Origin: Marinobacter daqiaonensis
GTDB taxonomy: Bacteria; Pseudomonadota; Gammaproteobacteria; Pseudomonadales; Oleiphilaceae
Assembly (NCBI RefSeq): GCF_900115285.1
Contig: NZ_FOYW01000001.1
Coordinates: 888,655 to 952,654 of the forward strand
Length of the DNA: 64,000 nucleotides
Reading direction: 5' to 3'
Positions 9,297 to 18,311 of this stretch are shown here, in pieces (within the stretch, counting starts at the first letter, position 1; the number at the start of each line of letters is the position of its first letter). The notes beneath the pieces were generated by a model that had not been told where the DNA came from, did no database searches, and saw nothing but the letters and a program-made list of their open reading frames with translations. The translations under genes were made by a program, and so were the position numbers.

Positions 9297-10175
9297 TCAG
9301 GGCTGGACGGTAGCGCCCCGGCCCTCGGCCCGGGCGTCGTTGCTGATGGCGGATTCAAAACCCCAGCGACGGATATCAAAACCATACTCCTGCTCGAATT
9401 TTTGCATATCCGGCTGTAGTTGTTCCAGAACATGAGCCCGCTCCGATGGTGAGAGCAGGCGCGGTCGCCGGGGAGACATCGAGGCAAGCAGCTTCTGTAT
9501 CCGTTGGCGCAACGTCGGTGGCACATGGCGGGACAGGCGGCCCAGTGAGGAGCGTTTCAATGCCCGCTCCAGCAGGCTCTGCACCCGGGTCTGATTCCTC
9601 ACCTCAAACGTCGGCGGACGATAGGTTTCATCGATACCGAGGAAATCACATACACGTCGAACCACCAGGGCCGGAGCCGATGTCAGCTCCTCGAAATCCA
9701 CTATGAGGAAGTCCCTGGCCGGAAACAGGTGCCGGTATTGGGAAAGCTGAAGGTAGTAGTTGGACGTGTTGATCAGATGGTCGTCGACGATTCGCGCCCT
9801 GAATTCCACATCGCGCAGCATGTAATTGTAGTGGGAAACGATCCGGTCGAAGGGGTTACGTACCATATAGACAAACCGGGGCCGGATCCCATGGCCATGG
9901 ATACGTTGGGGAACTCCGTTTTCCTCCGGAAACTTCGAGTAGCCGGTGGACGCCTCCATGGCGAATCGATGAATCCCAGGATCGAACTCCCATAACTGCG
10001 AATAATCTGACAGAGACAGGCCATGGCGCTGGTTGGATGAGAAATATTCCGGCTCCTTGGTAATGGCCGGACAGATCTGGGGGTGACCCTGGAGGTAGTC
10101 GTAAAGGGATGAGGTGCCACACTTCATGGCCCCGATGATCATCAGGTAGCCGTCTTGGGGAATTTTCTCTGGCAT
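9297..10175 (-). CDS. Sulfotransferase domain protein
   Basis: PAPS-dependent sulfotransferase of 292 residues, which would transfer sulfate to a hydroxyl or amine of an unknown acceptor such as a polysaccharide or lipid. The 5'-phosphosulfate loop is IGAMKCGTSSLYDYL near the N-terminus, and the 3'-phosphate site is VYMVRNPFDRIVSHYNYML around residue 100, both as in the heparan-sulfate-type family. It lacks a signal peptide or membrane anchor and is therefore probably cytoplasmic. The start is the ATG at 10175. No glycan or other sulfation genes surround it, so the substrate cannot be inferred. It sits between fpr and the secreted protein as a likely accessory gene, perhaps acquired. Confidence 0.88.
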   Translation of the reverse strand: MPEKIPQDGYLMIIGAMKCGTSSLYDYLQGHPQICPAITKEPEYFSSNQRHGLSLSDYSQLWEFDPGIHRFAMEASTGYSKFPEENGVPQRIHGHGIRPRFVYMVRNPFDRIVSHYNYMLRDVEFRARIVDDHLINTSNYYLQLSQYRHLFPARDFLIVDFEELTSAPALVVRRVCDFLGIDETYRPPTFEVRNQTRVQSLLERALKRSSLGRLSRHVPPTLRQRIQKLLASMSPRRPRLLSPSERAHVLEQLQPDMQKFEQEYGFDIRRWGFESAISNDARAEGRGATVQP

Positions 10176-10323
10176 GAACTCACCTCCCTGTCTGAATCCG
10201 GTACGGCAAGTCCTGCCGCTTTCAGTAAACTGCTGAAACGCTATCCAACCCGGCGCCCCGGTGCAAGCGTGTACAGGAAGTACAGTTCCCGCCCCGAGCC
10301 CTGATTTGCCAATCGAGCAGCAT

Positions 10324-10352
10324 AAAAAACCCCGGCAGCCAGGACCGGGGTT
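10324..10352 (-). terminator. Rho-independent terminator of fpr
   Basis: Read on the minus strand, AACCCCGG and CCGGGGTT form an eight-pair stem around a nine-base loop and are followed by a run of T. It lies about 20 bases after the fpr stop codon. Confidence 0.88.
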
Positions 10353-10372
10353 CGGGTGAGGTGCGGATCGTT

Positions 10373-11143
10373 TTACTGCTCCACAAATGCCCGCTCAATA
10401 ACATAATGGCCAAGGTCACCATGACGGGCCTCGCGAAAACCCATGTTGTCCAGGATACGGCAGGTGTCCTTGAGCATGCTGGGGCTGCCACAGACCATGA
10501 AGCGGTCATTCTCCAGGTCGAATTCCGGCAGGCCCAGGTCGCGGGTCAGTTTGCCGGTTTTCATGGCGTCAGTCAGCCGGCCCTGGTTGCGGAATTCCTC
10601 GCGGGTAACGGTGGGGTAGTAAAGCAGCTTGCCATCAACCATTTCGCCGAAATACTCGTTCTCGGGCAGTTCCTCAATATCCTTCTGATAAGCCAGTTCA
10701 GAGGTGTAACGCACACCGTGGGTCAGGATAACCTTGTCGAAGGCCTCGTAGACCTCAGGGTCCTTGATGATACTCAGGAACGGCGCCAGACCGGTACCGG
10801 TGCTGATCAGCCAGAGATTTCTGCCAGGCAGCAGGTTGTCCAGGATCAGAGTGCCGGTGGGCTTGCGGCTCACCAGGATTTCGTCCCCCACCTGGATCTT
10901 CTGCAGGCGGGATGTGAGCGGACCGTCCGGAACCTTGATGGAGAAAAATTCCAGCTCGTCCTCATAATTCGCGCTGGCAATACTGTAGGCGCGCATCAGG
11001 GGCTTGCCATCGGTTTCCAGGCCAATCATGGTGAAATGGCCATTCTTGAACCGGAAGCCCGGGTCACGGCTGGTGGTGAAGCTGAACAGGGTGTCGTTCC
11101 AGTGCTTGACGCTGGTGACCGTCTCTGTGTTCATTTTGCTCAT
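10373..11143 (-). CDS. fpr: Ferredoxin/flavodoxin-NADP+ reductase
   Basis: FAD enzyme of 256 residues that moves electrons between NADPH and ferredoxin or flavodoxin, supporting Fe-S repair and redox balance under oxidative stress. The FAD-binding motif is RAYSIASANYED and the NADP-binding part is LWLISTGTGLAPFLSI; the C-terminus FMVCGSPSML...YVIERAFVEQ is typical of the bacterial subclass I enzyme of Pseudomonas. The start is the ATG at 11143. It is divergent from a LysR-type regulator across 131 bases, the arrangement of fprA and finR in Pseudomonas, where FinR activates fprA. A clear terminator follows. The divergent spacer carries a strong palindromic candidate operator. Confidence 0.96.
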   Translation of the reverse strand: MSKMNTETVTSVKHWNDTLFSFTTSRDPGFRFKNGHFTMIGLETDGKPLMRAYSIASANYEDELEFFSIKVPDGPLTSRLQKIQVGDEILVSRKPTGTLILDNLLPGRNLWLISTGTGLAPFLSIIKDPEVYEAFDKVILTHGVRYTSELAYQKDIEELPENEYFGEMVDGKLLYYPTVTREEFRNQGRLTDAMKTGKLTRDLGLPEFDLENDRFMVCGSPSMLKDTCRILDNMGFREARHGDLGHYVIERAFVEQ

Positions 11144-11185
11144 AATGAATATCCGCCTGTGACGTTCTGGATCTCTGATAAAAAA

Positions 11186-11235
11186 TCATCGATTTCGATT
11201 GAGCCTATAGTACCTGAAAGGTAACCTATCGATGA
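11186..11235. promoter_or_regulatory. Candidate FinR operator between fpr and finR
   Basis: Two nested inverted repeats lie in the divergent spacer: outer arms TCATCGAT at 11186-11193 and ATCGATGA at 11228-11235, and an inner palindrome TACCTGAAAGGTA at 11211-11223. The inner site fits the T-N11-A pattern of LysR-type operators. Binding by FinR is inferred from position. Confidence 0.55.
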
Positions 11236-11274
11236 AATGGGATATTTTCATAACCTTATTCGGCCAAATCGATT

Positions 11275-12156
11275 ATGAAGTACAGCTTCCGTCAGCTTGA
11301 GGTCTTTCTTGCCGCCGCCAGGTTCCAGAACATTACCCGGGCCGCGGAGTCACTGGCCATGTCCCAGTCCGCCGCCAGCAGCGCCCTCAAGGAACTGGAG
11401 AACCAGTTCGACATCCAGCTTTTCGACCGCGTCGGCAAGCGCCTGCAGCTCAACGAGCTCGGCCGCCTGTACCGCCCCAAGGTGGAAAGCGTCCTGGCCC
11501 AGGCCGGTGAACTTGAGCAGGCGCTGAGCAAACACACGGAGGTGGGCGCCCTCAAGGTTGGCGCCACTCTCACCATCGGCAACTACCTGGCTGTCGGTGT
11601 CATGGCCGAATACATGAACACCCCTGCCCGTCCCAAGGTTTCCCTGGAAGTGGCGAACACCAGTGCCATTGCCCGGAGGGTGATGGACTACGAACTGGAC
11701 ATCGGCCTGATCGAGGGGGAGCTGCAGTCGCCGGATCTGGAGGTGATTCCCTGGCGCCACGACGAGCTGGTAATTTTCTGCTCACCGGAGCATCCGCTGG
11801 CAGGCAAGGACGGCCTGACGGACGAGGACCTGAAGTCCGCCACCTGGATTGCCAGGGAACCCGGCTCCGGTACCCGCCAGACTTTCGAGCGGGCCATGCA
11901 CGGCCTGCTACCGGACCTGAACATTCTGCTGGAACTTGAACACACGGAGGCCATCAAGCGTGCTGTTCAAGCCAACCTGGGAATTGGCTGTCTGTCCCGG
12001 ATGTGCCTGTCGGACGCTTTCAAACGAGGTGATCTGGTGCCGCTCAGGGCTGCGGCTCACCGGCGGTTCGACCGGCAGTTCTATTTCATTCTGCACAAGC
12101 AGAAATACCGTAGTGCGGGGATTGATAGATGGATGGAGCTTTGCAGAGAATTGTAG
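11275..12156 (+). CDS. finR: LysR-type regulator, FinR-like
   Basis: LysR-family transcription factor of 293 residues. The N-terminal winged helix (YSFRQLEVFLAAARFQNITRAAESLAMSQSAASSALKELE) is a classic HTH_1 domain, and the rest is the periplasmic-binding-like effector domain. It is divergent from fpr, as FinR is from fprA in Pseudomonas putida, so it probably activates fpr in response to superoxide or redox imbalance; the identification rests on this context. It starts at the ATG at 11275. The ORF ends only eight bases before a large inverted-repeat element that fills the whole gap to miaE. Confidence 0.88.
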   Translation: MKYSFRQLEVFLAAARFQNITRAAESLAMSQSAASSALKELENQFDIQLFDRVGKRLQLNELGRLYRPKVESVLAQAGELEQALSKHTEVGALKVGATLTIGNYLAVGVMAEYMNTPARPKVSLEVANTSAIARRVMDYELDIGLIEGELQSPDLEVIPWRHDELVIFCSPEHPLAGKDGLTDEDLKSATWIAREPGSGTRQTFERAMHGLLPDLNILLELEHTEAIKRAVQANLGIGCLSRMCLSDAFKRGDLVPLRAAAHRRFDRQFYFILHKQKYRSAGIDRWMELCREL

Positions 12157-12163
12157 GTTTTTT

Positions 12164-12453
12164 GCCACGGAATCCACGGAAGAACACGGAAGAACACGGA
12201 AACAAAAGACCAAAATGGCCACGAATGGTCGCGAACCAAGTGTCTGGGCCCGCGATGGGGAATCCTTTCTTCCGGGAAAAGAACTTGCTGCGCTCAGACA
12301 CCTTTTCCCTGCAGAAAAGACACCCCACCCCGGACCCGACCTGACGGTGAGCACTGGCTTTTGTCGCTTTTCTGTCCGTGCAGTCCTTGACCAGACAATC
12401 TTTTTCCCTGTATTTGTTGGTTTTCTTCCGTGTCTTTCCGTGGATTCCGTGGC
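12164..12453. repeat. Inverted-arm CACGGAA repeat element A
   Basis: The whole gap between finR and miaE is one element. The left arm (12164-12202) begins GCCACGGAATCCACGGAA and continues with further CACGGAAGAA units at about 10-11 base spacing. The right arm (12423-12453) is its reverse complement, matching at 29 of 31 positions. The interior of about 220 bases is not coding; it contains a degenerate unit (GGCCACGAATGG near 12216). The last base of the right arm is the first base of the miaE stop codon as read on the plus strand. The same left arm recurs at 31021, so this is an interspersed family. Confidence 0.85.
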
Positions 12454-13067
12454 TAAATCACTGGTCCTGAGTGAAACCGGAACTCCGTGTCAGGCGTTTC
12501 GATTAATTCTCTCTCGACTGCCAGAAATTCGGCCACACGCTCATCCACCGGCCCATCATTGGCCTGCTCCGCCAGCTTCAGGTAATCCTGATAGTGCCGG
12601 GCCTCGGATTTCAGCAGGCTGTTATAGAAATCCGCCAGTTTCTCATCCAGATAAGGAGCCAGGGCAGCGAAGCGCTCACAGGAGCGGGCCTCGATGATGG
12701 CGCCGACGATCAGCACATCCACCAGCCGGCCGGGATCCTCGCTGCGGACCTGCTGACGAAGGCCCGCGGCGTAACGGGCCGGCGACAGATGGCCATAGCT
12801 CACGCCCCGCTTTTTCATGATCGCCAGTACCTGTTCGAAATGCCGCAGTTCCTCCCTGGCCAGCCTCGACATCTTGTTGAGCAGCTCGGTGTTGTCCACG
12901 TATCGATACATCAGGCTGAGGGCTGTGGAGGCCGCCTTTTTCTCGCAGTGGGCATGATCAATCAGCATCAGGTCCTGGTTGGCCAGGGCGTTTTCGATCC
13001 ACCGATGTGGTGTACGACAGGGCAGGAACTGGTGAATCTCGGCAAGGGCAGCGTTGGTGTCTGACAT
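12453..13067 (-). CDS. miaE: tRNA-(ms2io6A37) hydroxylase
   Basis: Non-heme diiron monooxygenase that hydroxylates the isopentenyl group of ms2i6A at position 37 of tRNAs reading UNN codons. The product from the ATG at 13067 is 204 residues and starts MSDTNAALAEIHQFLPCRTP, the family N-terminus; a longer open frame to 13379 is not supported. The diiron ligands are visible as an E near DHAHCEKKAA, EELRHFEQV, EARSCERF and EARHYQDY. It is convergent with finR and its stop codon abuts repeat element A. The acnB promoter lies upstream on the other strand, so the 196-base gap is divergent. Confidence 0.94.
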   Translation of the reverse strand: MSDTNAALAEIHQFLPCRTPHRWIENALANQDLMLIDHAHCEKKAASTALSLMYRYVDNTELLNKMSRLAREELRHFEQVLAIMKKRGVSYGHLSPARYAAGLRQQVRSEDPGRLVDVLIVGAIIEARSCERFAALAPYLDEKLADFYNSLLKSEARHYQDYLKLAEQANDGPVDERVAEFLAVERELIETPDTEFRFHSGPVI

Positions 13068-13144
13068 GTTGATCCTGAAGTCTTGGACGGTCGGCGGCGC
13101 GGAGTATACATCACCCTCTGCATAAACTCCGACCATCGGCCAAC

Positions 13145-13173
13145 TTAACTTTAATGGCCGATTCCTATAGAAT
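13145..13173 (+). promoter_or_regulatory. Candidate sigma70 promoter of acnB
   Basis: TTAACT at 13145-13150 and TAGAAT at 13168-13173 are separated by 17 bases and lie about 90 bases before the acnB start. The -10 box matches the consensus at five of six positions. Confidence 0.55.
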
Positions 13174-13263
13174 GCAGCGCCAATTCGTGGCCTTTTCCAC
13201 ACAACAACGCCCGCCAGCTCACAAGGCCCGCGCGGGCTTCCCCAACTGATGAGGGTTGATACC

Positions 13264-15858
13264 GTGTTAGAAGCGTACCGTGAACACGTTGCAGAGCGCG
13301 AAGCTCTGGGCATTCCCCCCAAGCCGCTGAACGCCGAGCAGACCGCCGAGCTGGTTGACCTGCTCAAGAACCCGCCCAAGGGCGAGGAAGAGTTCCTGGT
13401 TTACCTGCTGGAGAACCGCATTCCGCCGGGCGTTGACGAAGCCGCTTACGTAAAGGCCGGTTTCCTCTCCGCCATCGCCAAGGGCGAGGCTTCCAGCCCG
13501 CTGGTCGACAAGGAAAAGGCTGTCACCCTGCTGGGCATGATGCAGGGCGGCTACAACATCGCCACCCTGGTGGAACTGCTCGACGACAAGGAACTGGCCA
13601 AGCTTTCCGGTGAGCAGCTCAAGCGCACCCTGCTGATGTTCGATGCCTTCAACGATGTGAAGGAAAAGATGGACGCCGGCAACGCCGTCGCCAAAGACGT
13701 TGTTGAATCCTGGGCCAACGCCGAGTGGTTCACCAACAAGAAGAAGGTCCCCGAGAGCACCAGGATGGTGGTGTTCAAGGTCACCGGCGAAACCAACACC
13801 GACGACCTGTCCCCCGCCCCGGATGCCTGGTCCCGTCCTGACATTCCGCTCCATGCCCGCGCGGCTTACAAGATGGAGCGTGACGGCCTGAAGCCGGACG
13901 AGCCCGGTGTCACAGGTCCCATGACCCAGATCGAAGAGATCAAGAGCAAAGGCCTGCCGGTCGCATTCGTCGGCGACGTCGTGGGCACCGGCTCCTCCCG
14001 TAAGTCCGCCACCAACTCCGTACTGTGGTTCTTCGGTGACGACATCCCGGGCGTGCCCAACAAGCGTGCCGGCGGCGTCTGTATCGGTAACAAGGTTGCC
14101 CCCATCTTCTTCAACACCATGGAAGATGCCGGCGCCCTGGTATTCGAAGCTCCGGTCGACGATATGAACATGGGCGACGTGATCGAGATCCGCCCGTACG
14201 AAGGCAAGATCCTGAACGAGGCCGGCGAGACCATCTCCGAGTTCAAGTTCAAGTCCGACGTGATCCTGGACGAGGTTCAGGCCGGCGGCCGTATTCCGCT
14301 GATCATCGGTCGCGGCCTTACCACCAAGGCCCGTGCAGCCCTGGGTATGGGAGCCACCGATATCTTCCGTCTGCCCAGCGATCCGGAAGAAGGTACCAAG
14401 GGCTTCACGCTTGGCCAGAAAATGGTCGGCAAGGCCTGTGGTCTGGAAGAAGGCCAGGGCGTGCGCCCCGGCACCTACTGTGAGCCCCACATGACCACCG
14501 TGGGCTCCCAGGACACCACCGGCCCGATGACCCGTGACGAGCTGAAAGACCTGGCCTGCCTGGGCTTCCAGGCCGATCTGGTGATGCAGTCCTTCTGCCA
14601 CACCGCCGCCTATCCGAAGCCGATTGATGTGGAGATGCAGCACACCCTGCCGGACTTCATCCGTAACCGTGGCGGCGTTTCCCTGAGGCCCGGCGACGGC
14701 ATCATCCACTCCTGGCTGAACCGTATGCTGCTGCCGGACACCGTCGGCACCGGAGGTGATTCCCATACCCGCTTCCCCATGGGTATCTCGTTTCCGGCCG
14801 GTTCCGGCCTGGTGGCCTTTGCCGCGGCCACCGGCGTCATGCCGCTGGACATGCCCGAATCCGTCCTGGTTCGCTTCAAGGGCGAGATGCAGCCGGGCAT
14901 CACCCTCCGTGACCTGGTACACGCCATTCCCCTTTACGGCATCAAGCAGGGCATGCTGACGGTCGAGAAGAAGGGCAAGATCAACGAATTCTCCGGCCGT
15001 ATCCTCGAAATCGAGGGTCTGGAGCACCTGACCGTCGAACAGGCCTTTGAACTGTCAGATGCCTCCGCCGAGCGCTCCGCTGCTGGTTGTACCATCAACC
15101 TGTCCGAAGAGTCGGTGGCCGAGTACCTGCGCTCCAACATCACCATGCTGCGCTGGATGATCGCTGAAGGCTACGGTGACCCCCGTACCCTGGAGCGTCG
15201 CGCCAAGCAGATGGAAGAGTGGATCGCCGATCCGAAGCTGATGCGTGCCGACAAGGACGCCGAGTACGCCCACGTGGTGGAAATCGATCTGGCCGACATC
15301 AAGGAGCCCATCGTCTGCTGCCCGAATGACCCGGATGACGCCAGGTTCCTGGGCGAAGTGGCCGGCGACAAGGTGGACGAGGTATTTATCGGTTCCTGCA
15401 TGACCAACATCGGTCACTTCCGCGCCGCCGGCAAGCTGCTGGAACAGAACAAGGAGCCCCTCAAGACCCGTCTGTGGATGTCCCCGCCCACCAAGATGGA
15501 CCAGGCGCAACTGATGGAAGAGGGTTACTTCAATACCTACGGCACCGCCGGTGTACGCACCGAAATGCCCGGCTGCTCCCTGTGTATGGGTAACCAGGCC
15601 CGGGTGGCTGCCAAGTCCACGGTACTGTCCACCTCCACCCGTAACTTCCCCAACCGCCTGGGTGATGGTGCCAACGTGTACCTGACTTCCGCGGAACTGG
15701 CGGCGGTGGGTGCGGTACTGGGCAAACTGCCGACGCCCGCTGAGTACATGGAGTACGCGAAGGACCTGAACAGCATGTCGGCGGAGATCTACCGCTACAT
15801 GAACTTCGACCAGATGGAGCAGTACTCCGAGAAGGCGAAGTCCGCTCAGGTAGCCTGA
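13264..15858 (+). CDS. acnB: Aconitate hydratase B
   Basis: Fe-S enzyme that interconverts citrate and isocitrate in the TCA cycle and glyoxylate shunt; 864 residues from the chosen start. The HEAT-like N-terminal region is followed by the swivel domain ([19 protein letters not shown]) and the core with [16 protein letters not shown]. The 4Fe-4S cysteines are in [18 protein letters not shown] and [10 protein letters not shown] chose the GTG at 13264, because [12 protein letters not shown] matches the family start and GAGGG lies eight bases before it; an ATG at 13249 in the same frame would add five residues. AcnB often binds its own mRNA when it loses iron; that is known for the family and not visible here. 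It ends in a strong UUCG-loop terminator. Confidence 0.97.
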   Translation: MLEAYREHVAEREALGIPPKPLNAEQTAELVDLLKNPPKGEEEFLVYLLENRIPPGVDEAAYVKAGFLSAIAKGEASSPLVDKEKAVTLLGMMQGGYNIATLVELLDDKELAKLSGEQLKRTLLMFDAFNDVKEKMDAGNAVAKDVVESWANAEWFTNKKKVPESTRMVVFKVTGETNTDDLSPAPDAWSRPDIPLHARAAYKMERDGLKPDEPGVTGPMTQIEEIKSKGLPVAFVGDVVGTGSSRKSATNSVLWFFGDDIPGVPNKRAGGVCIGNKVAPIFFNTMEDAGALVFEAPVDDMNMGDVIEIRPYEGKILNEAGETISEFKFKSDVILDEVQAGGRIPLIIGRGLTTKARAALGMGATDIFRLPSDPEEGTKGFTLGQKMVGKACGLEEGQGVRPGTYCEPHMTTVGSQDTTGPMTRDELKDLACLGFQADLVMQSFCHTAAYPKPIDVEMQHTLPDFIRNRGGVSLRPGDGIIHSWLNRMLLPDTVGTGGDSHTRFPMGISFPAGSGLVAFAAATGVMPLDMPESVLVRFKGEMQPGITLRDLVHAIPLYGIKQGMLTVEKKGKINEFSGRILEIEGLEHLTVEQAFELSDASAERSAAGCTINLSEESVAEYLRSNITMLRWMIAEGYGDPRTLERRAKQMEEWIADPKLMRADKDAEYAHVVEIDLADIKEPIVCCPNDPDDARFLGEVAGDKVDEVFIGSCMTNIGHFRAAGKLLEQNKEPLKTRLWMSPPTKMDQAQLMEEGYFNTYGTAGVRTEMPGCSLCMGNQARVAAKSTVLSTSTRNFPNRLGDGANVYLTSAELAAVGAVLGKLPTPAEYMEYAKDLNSMSAEIYRYMNFDQMEQYSEKAKSAQVA

Positions 15859-15891
15859 AGCTGATCCCGGCCTTGCCGGGATTCGTGGAGA

Positions 15892-15921
15892 AACGCCAGC
15901 CTTCGGGCTGGCGTTTTTTTT
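15892..15921 (+). terminator. Rho-independent terminator of acnB
   Basis: AACGCCAGCC and GGCTGGCGTT form a perfect ten-pair stem around a TTCG tetraloop, followed by six T's, 34 bases after the acnB stop. Confidence 0.95.
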
Positions 15922-15927
15922 GGCCCC

Positions 15928-16650
15928 TTACCAGGGCAGGTCCGATCCGTCCCAATGAATGAAGCGACCGGTATCCTCAGGCGTGAGTCCGGAAATAACC
16001 GAAACCAAGCGGTCGGCTGTGGTCTCGGGTGAATAGAGGTTGTCGTCCGGGACGTTACTGGTAAACGGCTCCGACAGCGGGCTATCCGTGGTACCCGGAT
16101 GCAGTGCCACCAGTGAAAGCTTTCGGTGAGAGCGGGAGAGTTCCACGGACGCGGTCTTCAGCAACATGTTCAGGGCAGCCTTGGAGGCTCGGTAGCCATA
16201 CCAGCCCCCGAGACGATTATCGCCGATACCTCCGATCTTGGCGCTGAGGAAGGCGGCTTTTGCGGGTTCTCCCCGGGGAACCAACGGCAGCAGGTGCTTG
16301 AGGATCAGTGCCGGGGTGATCGCGTTGACCTGAAAGTACTGGTCCAGCTGGTCACGATCCAGCTCCGCCAGCCGCTTTTCCGGCGTCAGGTTGGCGCCGT
16401 GCAGCGTGCCCACGGCACACACCAGTAAATGGATCTCCTCCCATTCGGACCGGATCGACTCTGCCAGCTCCTCAAGGGCGGGCTCCGAATAATCGCAGCT
16501 CAGGTGGCCGTCCACCTGGTCCCCTGCCGACACACCCAGCTTGCGATCCGGACGGGTCACGGCCACAACACGGTATTTTTCCGCCAGTGCCGGAATCATG
16601 GCGGTGGCGATGGCACTGTTGGCGCCGGCAATAACGGCAACGGGCTTCAT
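15928..16650 (-). CDS. Short-chain dehydrogenase/reductase
   Basis: SDR-family oxidoreductase of 240 residues, cytoplasmic, substrate unknown. The NAD(P)-binding glycine motif is AVIAGANSAIATAM; the catalytic Tyr-Lys pair is in YGYRASKAALN, preceded by the serine in FLSAKIGGIGD. The mid-chain NNAG-type motif reads VCAVGTLHG, typical of the C-factor-like subgroup. It is convergent with acnB, and putP upstream is closed by its own terminator at 16679, so this gene probably has a separate promoter in the 84-base gap. Nothing in its surroundings names a substrate. Confidence 0.88.
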   Translation of the reverse strand: MKPVAVIAGANSAIATAMIPALAEKYRVVAVTRPDRKLGVSAGDQVDGHLSCDYSEPALEELAESIRSEWEEIHLLVCAVGTLHGANLTPEKRLAELDRDQLDQYFQVNAITPALILKHLLPLVPRGEPAKAAFLSAKIGGIGDNRLGGWYGYRASKAALNMLLKTASVELSRSHRKLSLVALHPGTTDSPLSEPFTSNVPDDNLYSPETTADRLVSVISGLTPEDTGRFIHWDGSDLPW

Positions 16651-16678
16651 GGTGAACCTCCAGTTACGTATTCAATGC

Positions 16679-16704
16679 AAAAAAAGGGGTCCCGAAGGAC
16701 CCCA
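16679..16704 (-). terminator. Rho-independent terminator of putP
   Basis: On the minus strand GGGGTCC and GGACCCC form a seven-pair stem around TTCG and are followed by seven T's, about 30 bases after the putP stop. Confidence 0.92.
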
Positions 16705-16734
16705 AGACTGACACGGTTCTGGGACTATCCGGTA

Positions 16735-18216
16735 CTACCGGGTTCCCATGGCACGGTCGAAACCGTCCTGAATGTCTTTGGCGGGCTCCGGAGTCGCCAG
16801 GGAGGCAATCACCACCGCGATAGTGGCAAGGATGAAGCCGGGGATGATCTCGTAGACATCAAGGATGCCGCCTGACAGGTTGCCCCAGATCACCACGGTG
16901 ACACCGCCCACCACTATGCCGGCGATCGCTCCTGCCTTGTTCATACGTTTCCAGAACAGGGAAAGGATCAGTGCCGGGCCGAATGCCGCGCCGAAACCGG
17001 CCCAGGCGTAGGAAACCAGATCCAGTACCTTGCTGTCCGGATCCAGAGCCAGCAGGAAGGCGATGAAAGCGATACCCACAACCGCCAGTCGGCCCACCCA
17101 TACAAGCTCGGTCTGTGAGGCTTCCTTGCGGAATAGCGCCTTGTAGAAATCCTCGGTGAGGGCCGAAGAGGACACCAGCAGCTGGGAGTCGGCGGTACTC
17201 ATGATGGCCGCCAGAATTGCCGCCAGCAGAATACCGGCAATCACCGGATGGAACAGTGCGTCCACCAGCATGATAAAGGCGCGCTCACCATCCTCCAGTG
17301 GGCTCGGAAACTCGTAACCAATGGCGGCGAAGCCCACCAGGAGTGCGCCAAACAGGCCGAAGCCACTCCAGATTACTGCGATGCGACGGGCCGCCGGAAT
17401 GTCGTTTTCACTGCGGATGGCCTTGAAACGGGCCAGGATGTGGGGCTGACCGAAATAACCCAGGCCCCAGCCAAGCAGGGAAATGATGGCCAGGAAGCCG
17501 ATCGCTTCGCCATCGGCTCCGGTGAAGGCGCTCAGGAAATTGGTGTTCTTCGCCTCCATCGCCGCCTGGGTTGCCTCCCAGCCGCCGACGGCGTTGATTG
17601 CCATGATGGGAACCAGCAGCAGTGCCGCAAACATCAGCAGGCCCTGAACCACGTCCGTCCACGATACCGCCAGGAAGCCACCAAAGAAGGTATAGATAAC
17701 GATGGCGACGGTACCGACGATAACGGCCGTGACATAAGGCAGGTCGAACACGCTGTTGAACAGCTTGCCACCGGCAACCAGGCCGGAGCTGGTATAGAAG
17801 AGGAAGAAAAGCAGGATGAAAATCGCACACACTACCCGCAGGATACGGGAAGTGTCATTAAACCGGTTCTCGAAGTAGGACGGTATCGTCAGTGAATCAC
17901 CCGCCGCCAGGGAATAGGTCCGCAGCCGGCGTGCCACGAACAGCCAGTTAAGCCAGGTACCGGCCAGCAGGCCGACGGCGATCCAGATCGCCTCGTAACC
18001 CGCAGCGTAGGCGTAGCCGGGAAGACCCAGCAACAGCCAGCCACTCATGTCGGAGGCGCCGGCACTGAGTGCCGAAGGCAGTGGACCAAGGCTGCGGCCA
18101 CCCAGAATGTAATCTGACAGATTGGACGTGCGCTTGTAGGCCACGTAGCCAATTGCCAGCATTAGCAGTATGTAAAGGACAAAGGTCACGGTGACCCCGA
18201 CATTGCTTCCGACCAT
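16735..18216 (-). CDS. putP: Sodium/proline symporter
   Basis: Inner-membrane Na+/proline symporter of the SSS family, 493 residues with about 13 predicted transmembrane helices. The family motifs GASDMSGWLLLGLPGYAY and GWGLGYFGQPHILARFKAI are present; the latter is the SSS signature region. MSTADSQLLVSSS carries the sodium-site serines. It lies 95 bases downstream of putA and in the same direction, so uptake and degradation of proline are colocated and probably coregulated. The sodium gradient it needs could be supplied by the Na+-NQR encoded at the right end of this window. A clear terminator follows. Confidence 0.96.
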   Translation of the reverse strand: MVGSNVGVTVTFVLYILLMLAIGYVAYKRTSNLSDYILGGRSLGPLPSALSAGASDMSGWLLLGLPGYAYAAGYEAIWIAVGLLAGTWLNWLFVARRLRTYSLAAGDSLTIPSYFENRFNDTSRILRVVCAIFILLFFLFYTSSGLVAGGKLFNSVFDLPYVTAVIVGTVAIVIYTFFGGFLAVSWTDVVQGLLMFAALLLVPIMAINAVGGWEATQAAMEAKNTNFLSAFTGADGEAIGFLAIISLLGWGLGYFGQPHILARFKAIRSENDIPAARRIAVIWSGFGLFGALLVGFAAIGYEFPSPLEDGERAFIMLVDALFHPVIAGILLAAILAAIMSTADSQLLVSSSALTEDFYKALFRKEASQTELVWVGRLAVVGIAFIAFLLALDPDSKVLDLVSYAWAGFGAAFGPALILSLFWKRMNKAGAIAGIVVGGVTVVIWGNLSGGILDVYEIIPGFILATIAVVIASLATPEPAKDIQDGFDRAMGTR

Positions 18217-18311
18217 AAGTCGTTCTCCCTTGAATGCACAGTTGCGGGCTGTTTTTCTTGATATTCCACACTGCCCGGGGCCCGTTCCCGGTCATTGTTA
18301 TCTGAATCGCG

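Noticed and set aside
13068-13379. Extension of miaE to a start at 13379
   Set aside because: The added 104 residues overlap the acnB promoter and start, and the family N-terminus begins at 13067.
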